Part shown: piece by piece, positions 56,881 through 64,000 of the stretch
Layout of the letters: each line of letters starts with the position of its first letter
How positions within the stretch are numbered: the first letter of the stretch is position 1
Assembly: GCF_050436995.1 (NCBI RefSeq)
Contig: NC_134749.1
Coordinates: 12,790,001 to 12,854,000 of the forward strand
Length of the DNA: 64,000 bases
Direction of reading: 5' to 3'
Source: Anticarsia gemmatalis
Taxonomy: Eukaryota; Arthropoda; Insecta; Lepidoptera; Erebidae
The notes under the pieces: generated by a model
What the model was told of the DNA's origin: nothing
The model's input: only the letters and a program-made list of their open reading frames with translations
The model's database searches: none
Program-made: the position numbers and the translations under genes

Positions 56881-59244
56881 CGCTTCGCCTTTATTTATGA
56901 CTGTCATAATGTCTTCGATTCACATAAATTCAAGTTTAATTACATGTTAGCTATCGGTTGTATCTGTTCGTTGTATAGATGATTTTTTATCGGCCATTTT
57001 TTAATTGTTTTCAGTAATTGAACTCGAGTAACTTTTGTGTTTGGTGTGTAGAATTCATATTTTATATGAAATCGAATATGTTTTATTCTATTTTCCTTTA
57101 GTCTAACGTTTGATGCATTAAGATAAGCCAAAAAAAACTGATCTGAACTGATTCGTTGATAATCTAACAGCTCGGGAACGGTCTCTAAACCTACTTAATT
57201 TATAAAACTAAACGTACATCAAATATGCGTACTTAACAACTGTGCACTACTTTGTATGTTGAAGTTTTGTAAAGGTATCGAAATTATTCACTTTCTTGAT
57301 TAACCCGAGTAATATCGGCGATTGACATTATGGACAATTTAATCTGAAAATCGAGACTGCACTCAAAAAGCCATTTGCTATTTGTTTATTAATTCACATG
57401 CAACGTGGGCGTAGCAAAATGCCCACAAGATAAAATCAGATAATGAGATAACACTCATTTATTATGCAACCGACACCATACATCAAACTAGTGACATCTA
57501 CCGGAACGAATCACCATCACATTGGCGATATAAGCCGAATGTAACCGAACTCACCCGAAGTTTCACGAACATGATTTATTAATACTGAATATTCATTAAG
57601 GTATTATTATTTTATTGAAGGCGTTCGACAGTTTAATTAGTTTTTTGTCTCTGATGTCTTAATGTCCGATGTGGAGATAAAATTTGTAATATCGGTAGTT
57701 ATTATATTGCTTTTTTATTGATGTATGGAGTTTAAGAGATCGTTATCTGGATTTATTAAGGTTGTACTCACAAGTAGTTACAGCCTACTGCTAGCGTAAG
57801 TTCATGGGAATTTATAGAAGCTGTATCTGTGGGATACCAACTGCTGGACCAATATTAGAAGAAACCTCTTTATCTCAGCATTCTATAAGCCGGCTTAGTT
57901 CAAACCGAATTTAGCTGATAACCGTAAGGGAGCAGCACAGTAACGAATAGCCAGGTTATTTCTTTTGAGGAATGGGGTAGTGGGATTTTTGAGGGCACTG
58001 AAGTCCAAGAAATTACTACCGCATATTAGTTCCACAGGTCTACTTTCAACATAGCAAATAAACTCAATTAAGCCTGATACAAACTCTAGTAAAAAAAAAT
58101 ATATACAATACATGAAATGATAAAAATAGGAAATCAAAATCTTTTCATCGTCCACTTCCCAATCCTTTCCCACAAAAACTAATCATCCCATCGGCGCTAA
58201 TTTATTTCTGTCCCATAAAACCCGACCGAAATAAAAAGTCAACATTTCTTAATAAATTGAACGTCACGAATCAACATCTGCACCCTTGTCATAATAAAAC
58301 TCGGGAGAATTATTTGATAGGGAGGTTTTAAAAGGTTCACCTTATCTGCGAACCGTCTGCCGACAGATTTTGAGTGTCTCGAGTACTGAACGATAACGTC
58401 GGCAATCGATGAGAGTCGTGGAATGATGTTTGATTGTGTTTTGTTTTAAATGTAGACTTGTATTTCAATGTTTCTTTGAAGAAACTGTATGTAAATGCGA
58501 CAATTTTCATAAGTATTAATTGTTTTGTTACAGAATGGCAAAATTGAAGCTGATGAAGTTACACAGCATCGTTTAGAATCGGAAAAAGGATTTGTTAGAA
58601 TCTAAGATTAAGAAGAATTTTGTTTCGTATTATTAGAATCATGATGATAACTCGATAGATTAGTCTGGAGTTGACGTTTCTTTGACTGATTATATGTACG
58701 TATAAAGGCGAACAATAGATAAATAGTATAAATAGTGGCGCCTGACAGTCCCCACCCTGCAGATTAATCTATGAAACTGGACACGATAGGCAAGAATCAA
58801 ATGATCGAAATATTGGACCGACTATGGATAGCGACATTGAAAAGTTTGAACACGACTTTTGTGGAATCAAACTTTTAGTTTATTTTTTTTATTTGATGCA
58901 ACATAATATAATCGAAGTAGAATTGTAGTTAATTTATTAGTTACCACCTACATTTGTTGGCCTAATGTAAAGTAAAAATGAAAATACTACAAGGAAAATT
59001 ATACATTCGCAGTTTCAGTATTGATTTTTAGACATAATAGGTGAGGCGGACATATGAAAAGTATTTTTTATGCTTTTTAAGTAAACTTATTCCTACAGTT
59101 AGGAATATACCCTATTTTCAAACCGTGATAATAAGTGGTCAAGAGGCTAAATCATATTAAAACTACACAAAATTATGACACATGTATTAAAATCAATAAC
59201 GATGCAGGACATTCAGTCACAACAAATCTCCTACATCGAGACAT
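56881..59244. other. No firmly supported gene
   Basis: Contains the terminal-exon candidate at 58534-58605. TACCAACTGCTGGACCAATATTAGAAG at 57837 recalls a repeat start but is too short to assign. Confidence 0.45.
58534..58605 (+). CDS. Candidate terminal coding exon
   Basis: An acceptor-like TTAATTGTTTTGTTACAG (AG at 58532-58533) is followed directly by 23 sense codons and TAA. The peptide NGKIEADEVTQHRLESEKGF is hydrophilic with a protein-like balance, unlike most chance frames here. There is no AATAAA close downstream and no recognised homologue. The frame is short enough to be chance. Confidence 0.2.
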   Translation, partial: NGKIEADEVTQHRLESEKGFVRI

Positions 59245-59361
59245 GACACAAGCCATAGGTGGTCACAATCTGATCGTGTCCTGATTAATCACCCGATAGA
59301 TAGAACATAGATACAGACGCAAGGGGTGATCGGACACGATCATTGTGGGTGGCCTGTGTTA
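59245..59361. mobile_element. Foldback element, ~45-bp inverted arms
   Basis: GACACAAGCCATAGGTGGTCACAATCTGATCGTGTCCTGATTAATCACCC on the left is matched by TAACACAGGCCACCCACAATGATCGTGTCCGATCACCCC read from the right. A ~28-nt loop separates them. This is consistent with a small MITE or hairpin element; no second copy is seen here. Confidence 0.65.
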
Positions 59362-60499
59362 AATCACACACCGTGTGTTTTATTTTCCAAAATAGTTCGA
59401 TATTTGGTCAAAAAGACATTGCATTTGAATAGATAAAAAATGATGTCCAATTGAGAACCTCCTTTTTTAAAGTCTGTTAAAAAAAAAGGGATGTTGTTGC
59501 ACTGTAGTGCTTGACGATCTCTAATAATAAAGAAAGGTTAAGTTAGTTGTGTTCACCACGCTTGCTGGACAACCTGGCTAGAGGTTCAATATTAAGCTAC
59601 AAATGCTCAGTGCATACTTGATGTGTAATCAATAACTATTAAGATCGCAGTGCTATTAAGAAAAATGTACATGGCGCACGGTGAAAGCATTGTTAGAGCG
59701 GCTGTAAGATGCGGAGGCGACTAGCGGCGTCGGATTCACACTAGATAGATGCAAATCTTCTCTGCAGATCACCATCGTACTAATATGATTACTTTTTTAA
59801 AGACTTGTGTTACGAAAATGTTAAAAGACAGGCTTTAATCTTTAAACTACAATTTGTAGATTGCACAAATATTTGTTTCGGCTCGGAAGTAAACCACCGC
59901 GGGCAATACCTTAAGCATCGCACTAAGGACGCCTCGAGCCTTATATTATTGTTTATTCCCCTCGTAAAGACTTCACACCTTATAGTTTTCTTACTAGACT
60001 ATCTAAAACTTTATGTAACGAAACACGAACCCACAACAAAACAGCTCAATCGTACAATAAAATCTTTGATTACTCCCATTAATCCTTTAAAGGTTTACTA
60101 GTCAATAAATGATTGCGCCGGCCATATCTCGGGACTCATTAAACTTAAAAGTGAAGTCCTTTCTTAAATTAAACAATCGTAAGTGCATTCGCATCATTCC
60201 CGCTTCGCCCACTTCTTTGTCCGAGCTATTTTTGTGTGTGGTGCGATACATAAGAATATACGACACTGATAGGTAAATGGTAGATACAATTCCAATTTTG
60301 TCCTTTGTTTTATTTATGTATTTAATTTATAATAATAGCGTAGTCACAATATTATTACGAGTATAACATAAATCTACAGTTTTCTTGGTTTGCCCAATTG
60401 TTTTGTTGTATTACTTGCAAACGGGAATCTATAGGTTGAATACTGATACAAGTTAACATTTATATAGAAAATTTAACATTATAAGACTGTATATTCTAG
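59362..60499. other. No supported gene
   Basis: A plus-strand 98-codon frame at 59805-60101 is somewhat GC-rich at 59878-59940 but unrecognised. Otherwise AT-rich. Confidence 0.45.
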
Positions 60500-61211
60500 A
60501 ACGTCGGTTTTGTAATATCTGGGGGCACGGAAGTGCCCCCGCAAGTCGAGCAAAAAAAAAGCGGCACGGCCGTAACATCCTTTTCTCGAAGCAATTCGGG
60601 CTATTTTTGACCCCCCCATAATTTCGTTGTGGATAAAACAAGAAGCCTGGATTTTCAACAACTAATCAGTCATTGTATAAACACGGTATATTTAAAATTT
60701 CAGTCAATTTGAACCAGTAGTTTAAGAATGACAAGTTGTTAAAATTTTGAATTTTGTCACTCACTGATTCACTGACTCACTGACTCACCGATCATCAAAA
60801 GTCTAAGGTACTTCTAGCAGACTTAGAAGCTTAAAATTAAGAATACAAATAGGGTTTAGTGTCTTGATCATGGGAAAAATCTAATATTTTCTAATTTCGG
60901 TCCAGTTTTCTAAATACACCAACTGCAACAATAACTTTGTAAAACCCATATAAATGTATAAGATTACAAGGTTACATTTGCAGTTAATGAATGTGAATGA
61001 ATTATTATTACCGTAGAAAATAAAATAAAAATAAATAGGTGTAAATAGGTACCTACTATATGAGGCATAACGGGAGGGGGTATAGGGTGGGTAAGGGTGT
61101 TTAGCCCATGAAACTGAACAACATTCCCATAGGAAAATATGTTGAATTATGAAAAAAAAACGTCTTTCCATACAAATTGGACTTATGTTCGCTCTACAAA
61201 AAGAAGTGAGA
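60500..61211. repeat. Likely interspersed repeat with a GC hairpin and (TCACTGAC)n
   Basis: GGGGGCACGGAAGTGCCCCC (60521-60540) is an 8-bp GC hairpin with a GGAA loop. TTCAACAACTAATCA.TCATTGTATAAACA, ACCAGTAGTTTAAGAATGACAAGTTGTT and TCACTCACTGATTCACTGACTCACTGACTCACCGATCATC follow. I recall a similar order from lepidopteran repeats, but have no second copy in this window to prove it or set the ends. It abuts the hairpin element at 61212. Confidence 0.4.
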
Positions 61212-61683
61212 TGCCATCAAAAACATTCTGTAAAAAACCTCAAGTCTCGCCGTAAAAAGTTGTGAGATCTATATAATACCAAGTCGATTAATCTATTTAG
61301 TCTCTACTTAAAGGACCTTCTGTCTTAAGTTATTACGTATGTTATTATCATGCCAATTTAAAAAAAAATACCTTTAAAACAAATAGATCGACTTGGTCAT
61401 CGCAAGAAAACACAAATTCGCCATTAACATTTCAGGAGCATTAACTTCTCGTTGTGCTGTGTAGTGTGATACACACTAATAATCAAATCATGCGATGGCC
61501 AGGTCGGTTTATTTGTTTTAAAGGTATTTTTTTAAAAATTGGCATGATAATAACATACGTAATAACTTAAGACAGAAGGTCCTTTAAGTAGAGACTAAAT
61601 AGATTAATCGACTTGGTATTATATAGATCTCACAACTTTTTACGGCGAGACTTGAGGTTTTTTACAGAATGTTTTTGATGGCA
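61212..61683. mobile_element. Foldback element with near-identical ~190-bp arms
   Basis: Left arm 61212-61404 and right arm 61493-61683 are inverted copies. By eye the first 148 bases (61212-61359) are identical to the partner; then an A/T run and three or four substitutions differ (AAATAGATCGACTTGGTCATCGCA against AAATAAACCGACCTGGCCATCGCA). The loop of ~90 nt has no coding frame. It begins TGCCATCAAAAACATTCTG. Such identity means recent formation or ongoing gene conversion; transcripts would fold into long double-stranded RNA. I do not know the family. Confidence 0.8.
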
Positions 61684-62134
61684 TTATATTATTTTTGGCT
61701 ACAGTTCTGTAGAGATTGTATGTATATCAATTTATTAATGATATTATTTGGTTACTAATTATCTTCAGAAATAAGGAGAGACGGCTATTTAATGTTGTCT
61801 ATAGTATAAATGACATAGCTATAAGTATTTGGTCTTCAATCTTTACTTTAGCCATCTCATGATTCAACAAACATTTTCAACAAATTTTCCCGCTATTACT
61901 TTACGCATTATACCACTCAGCGTCACATAAGGTAAGTCACGACCGGCCACCGAGCAGAAAGCGACATTTGATAAAATCGTTCCCTTTACAGCAAGACTGT
62001 GTGACCCGGTGAACTCAGCCAAGTTGCTGCGACTTGTAAATTACTGCTTCACTTACAGTAGTTTATGGATTATATGCTATTGAATTGTTTGTTTGATGAA
62101 AGTGAAAGTGCTTATGTTGTAGACTTCGTAGGGG
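61684..62134. other. No supported gene
   Basis: AT-rich, then a GC-richer patch (61935-62040, for example CACGACCGGCCACCGAGCAG and GTGTGACCCGGTGAACTCAGCC) with no recognised coding or repeat feature. Confidence 0.45.
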
Positions 62135-62440
62135 CTATCGACTACCGACAACCGTTTAGATATCGGAATTTTTTGTATGAAGATCTGTGCCTCGATTCTC
62201 TATTACTATCGACTACCGACAACCGAACTGTCATCGAGAAATTTTGTATGAAAATCTGATCAGCGCCTCTGATGGGTGTCGTAGGAAACATTTTGGCAGT
62301 ACATTCTAAATGTCAAAATTTCGATAGCTAGCCGGTTGTCGGTAGTCGATAGTGGTACAGAATCGGGGTACTGATCAGCGTCTTAAGCGGGCGTCGTAGA
62401 ATAAATTATTCTTCAGTACATTTTACATGTAGAAAATCGC
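62135..62440. mobile_element. MITE interrupted by a relative of itself
   Basis: The left part (62135-62187: CTATCGACTACCGACAACCGTTTAG..TTTTTTGTATGAAGATCTG) and right part (62371-62440: CTGATCAGCGTCTTAAGCGGGCGTCGTAG..CAGTACATTTTACATG) together form one older copy of the CTATCGACTACCGACAACCG MITE. It is split by a younger, almost complete copy at 62188-62370. CTG occurs on both sides of the younger copy, consistent with a 3-bp target duplication. Confidence 0.7.
62188..62370. mobile_element. Younger CTATCGACTACCGACAACCG MITE copy
   Basis: Ends TGCCTCGATTCT and, from the right, TACCCCGATTCT, followed on each side by ACTATCGACTACCGACAACCG and its complement. The interior is nearly identical to 1754-1931, which lies 60 kb away. 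Non-coding and non-autonomous. Confidence 0.8.
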
Positions 62441-62714
62441 GCAACATATCCCTTGTAGGTACGTTTTCAGTCAGTCAATTCTTCGTTTTGACGTTGTTTA
62501 TAACAAACTAGTACTATTATTGCATTGAAAAGTAACAGTTATTTGTAAATTTGTAGTATTATTTATTTATTAAACTAATACTTTGTTTGTTTGTAGTCTA
62601 TCTGCAATTAAATTTATCTAACGGTCTCAATTTTGATTGACAGAAGAAAAAACGAAACCTACATTTTAAAGGCAACCAGCCACAAGGCGTAATTTCAATT
62701 TATATTAAAAAAAA
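62441..62714. other. Putative intron start; no other feature
   Basis: AT-rich. On the minus strand this directly follows the GTAAGT donor of the putative first exon. Confidence 0.4.
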
Positions 62715-62720
62715 ACTTAC

Positions 62721-62858
62721 CAGTAACGCCGCGTCGATCAGCTCCATCCCTTTCAACACGTACATCAATAATCCAAAGTTAAACAATCACAGCTTATACA
62801 CAGAACACTAAATTACTAAACGGGTCTTCAAAACAATAAGAACTTTAAAGATTTTATA
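62721..62858 (-). CDS. Putative first coding exon with 5' UTR and TATA-like box
   Basis: On the minus strand ATG (62765-62763) opens 15 codons, MYVLKGMELIDAALL, ending exactly at a strong donor CTG|GTAAGT (donor bases 62720-62715; phase 0). The codons GAC GCG GCG are GC-rich although the flanks are AT-rich. An in-frame TGA lies eight codons upstream of the ATG, so the start is not further out; the second ATG (codon 7) has the better context (AAAGGGATGG). TATAAAA on the minus strand at 62858-62852 is about 90 bases upstream of the ATG and could position transcription near 62825. I do not recognise the protein from this short piece. No matching second exon was found, so the rest would lie in or beyond this window to the left. 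Confidence 0.45.
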
Positions 62859-62865
62859 ACTATTT

Positions 62866-63057
62866 GACACATGACGTTTTAACCAACACGCATCGGCCTA
62901 TATCGCGGGTGGACTGACATGGCTGCTAAGCGTCCTCTCGTACGCGAGTTTCTACACCTACCCTCAATAAGTATCACTTTTTACTAATAGTTAAAAATTG
63001 TGGGTACTTTGAAATACATCACTAACGACATCTTCACACTGTCGTGTAAACGTTATG
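62866..63057. other. Possible upstream region of the minus-strand first exon
   Basis: GC-rich patch at 62890-62960 (CATCGGCCTATATCGCGGGTGG, GTCCTCTCGTACGCGAG) in AT-rich surroundings, as promoters of housekeeping-type genes can show. No specific site is recognised. Confidence 0.25.
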
Positions 63058-63345
63058 TCAGTGGTTTTTGCATTTGCTGATCACGGAATTCTATGTGGTT
63101 GATAAGCGGTATCCATCTTCCCGACCGAAACAGGTATGTTTTTTTATTTCAATTGTTTTTTGTAGTAACTTAGAATAATAGAAAATGATTGTTGAAGAAG
63201 ACCAAATGCATTTTGTAGTTCTATTCAGTGATTGGTTTCTGCTTCCAACAAGTGCTCGCTCGTTGATTTGTCGGTCTATGAGAGCCGCTATATGTTTATT
63301 GATCCTCTCTGCTATTGTTCTTTTAATTTGTTTAAAATAGGAACT
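63058..63345 (-). pseudogene. C-terminal remnant of a Penelope-like GIY-YIG retroelement protein
   Basis: The minus-strand frame gives KRTIAERINKHIAALIDRQI, then a divergent stretch, then TIEIKKHTCFGREDGYRLS before a TAG (63093-63091). Reading through, a short tail ends at TGA (63060-63058). The T-R-x-x-E-R-x-N-x-H-I-A-A block and the R/K-x-x-E-I-x-K-H-x-x-F-x-R-E-D-G-Y-x-L-S ending are the pattern I know from GIY-YIG endonuclease tails of Penelope-like or similar retroelements, where a Trp usually follows; here the Trp codon position is TAG, consistent with TGG to TAG. The YIG motif itself is altered (YFK). The reverse transcriptase part is absent, so this is a dead 5'-truncated piece. Confidence 0.55.
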
Positions 63346-63477
63346 ACTAAATCCAAATGCATGTTCTAAATGCAATCCACTAAACGAGTCGAGTAGCAAA
63401 TAAGATTTCGTAGACTTTTAAAATATTTCGTGCAAAATTGTTCAATCAAATAGACCTTTATGCGTCATACTTAACGT

Positions 63478-63597
63478 AAATGATCATATAGGTACTATAC
63501 GTACAGAAACCGATGGCATATGCAAAATACGCACGATCGGGGGCTCGAACCAACGACCTTTACGCAAGGGGTTGAAGGCAGTGAGTCACGTCTTTAG
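63478..63597 (-). mobile_element. tRNA-derived SINE
   Basis: On the minus strand: AAAGACGTGACTCACTGCCTTCAACCCCTTGCGTAAAGGTCGTTGGTTCGAGCCCCCGATCGTGCGTATTTTGCATATGCCATCGGTTTCTGTACG. The B box is GGTTCGAGCCCC (63552-63541); the A box is degenerate (GTGACTCACTGCC). It lies just upstream of the Penelope-like remnant on the same strand. Confidence 0.7.
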
Positions 63598-63631
63598 AAT
63601 AATTATAGTGTATTTGATTGATTCATAACCG

Positions 63632-63680
63632 TTACGCCTGTTTTATACGAGGGGTAGGCAGCATTGATTACTGGGGTACA
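63632..63680 (+). repeat. Weak fragment of the 'GTAGGCAGA' repeat
   Basis: GTTACGCCTGTTTTATACGAGGGGTAGGCAGCATTGATTACTGGGGTACATTAATG follows the ACGCCT...GAGGGGTAGGCAG order of the family at 47690 and then diverges. Confidence 0.45.
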
Positions 63681-63897
63681 TTAATGATGGTAGTGTCAGT
63701 TTAAAATTGAAGGGTGAAACACTGAATTTCAGTAGAAGGTTGTTATTGAAGGGTTAGTTACTCTTAAATTACTTATAAGCAAGAGACAAATCAATGCTTA
63801 TTGAAAATTATGGTTATAGTTAAATTTTTCATAAGGTCGAAGCATTTTCATTATTTTGATGTATTTTATCATAATATTGACATAGATGTGTCATTAA

Positions 63898-63955
63898 AAT
63901 AAATATAACCGGTTTACCGCTAAATGTACCTCAGAAACCGGGGGTTATATTTATT
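63898..63955. repeat. Hairpin, AATAAATATAACC..GGTTT arms
   Basis: AATAAATATAACCGGTTT (63898-63915) pairs with AAACCGGGGGTTATATTTATT (63935-63955), with three extra G in the right arm, around TACCGCTAAATGTACCTCAG. ACCTCAGAAACCGGGGGT is familiar to me from lepidopteran repeats. A short foldback. Confidence 0.55.
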
Positions 63956-64000
63956 TGTGTCATATCTATTTTCGAAGTGTCGCTCTTTTTCCAAACTTAC

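Noticed and set aside
62065..62259. 64-codon plus-strand frame
   Set aside because: Runs through the nested MITE sequence; not a gene.

Overview
The window reads as nuclear DNA of a moth or butterfly (Lepidoptera). It is strongly AT-rich, shows no operon-like gene packing, and is filled with repeat types that I recognise from lepidopteran genomes: Helitrons starting TC and ending CTAG, tRNA-derived SINEs, the 'CTGCTGGGCAAGGGT' repeat, MITEs and a CR1/L2-like LINE. A noctuid moth is possible, but I cannot prove the family. I see no bacterial or viral genome segment and no stand-alone tRNA or rRNA gene.

Host coding content is very low. The best host signal is near the right end on the minus strand: an ATG followed by 15 codons and a strong GTAAGT donor (62721-62765), with a TATA-like box upstream. 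If this is a first coding exon, much of the window to its left is intron 1 or intergenic DNA. Two weaker exon-like islands are at 19727-19862 (minus) and 58534-58605 (plus).

Layout: 0-4 kb holds degenerate repeats and a nested pair of inverted-repeat elements, the outer one flanked by an exact 15-bp direct repeat. From 4 to 13.5 kb there is little beyond small hairpins. From 13.5 to 16.7 kb there are two Helitrons head to head, a 1.3-kb hairpin element with almost identical ~400-bp arms, and a SINE. At 19.2 kb is a GC-rich 10-bp minisatellite. From 23.2 to 26.5 kb lies the main coding feature, a two-ORF LINE: ORF1 has a coiled coil and a degenerate SGNH/esterase-like domain, and ORF2 has an AP-endonuclease and the start of a reverse transcriptase before an internal deletion into the 3' end. 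ORF1 and ORF2 overlap at a T TTA AAC heptamer with a 9-bp stem downstream, which suggests -1 frameshifting.

From 28 to 43 kb are scattered SINEs, a LINE 3' end, a MITE and palindromes. From 43.5 to 45.3 kb are an intact short Helitron and a 750-bp inverted-repeat element carrying a SWIM-zinc-finger protein fragment. From 46 to 57 kb are more SINEs, repeat-family fragments, a second intact Helitron and a triplicated ~110-130-bp block. From 59 to 64 kb are two foldback elements (one with 148 identical bases in both arms), a MITE inserted in its own relative, the putative first exon, a decayed Penelope-like GIY-YIG C-terminus and a further SINE.

All identifications are by eye from sequence and remembered family features; no search was run.
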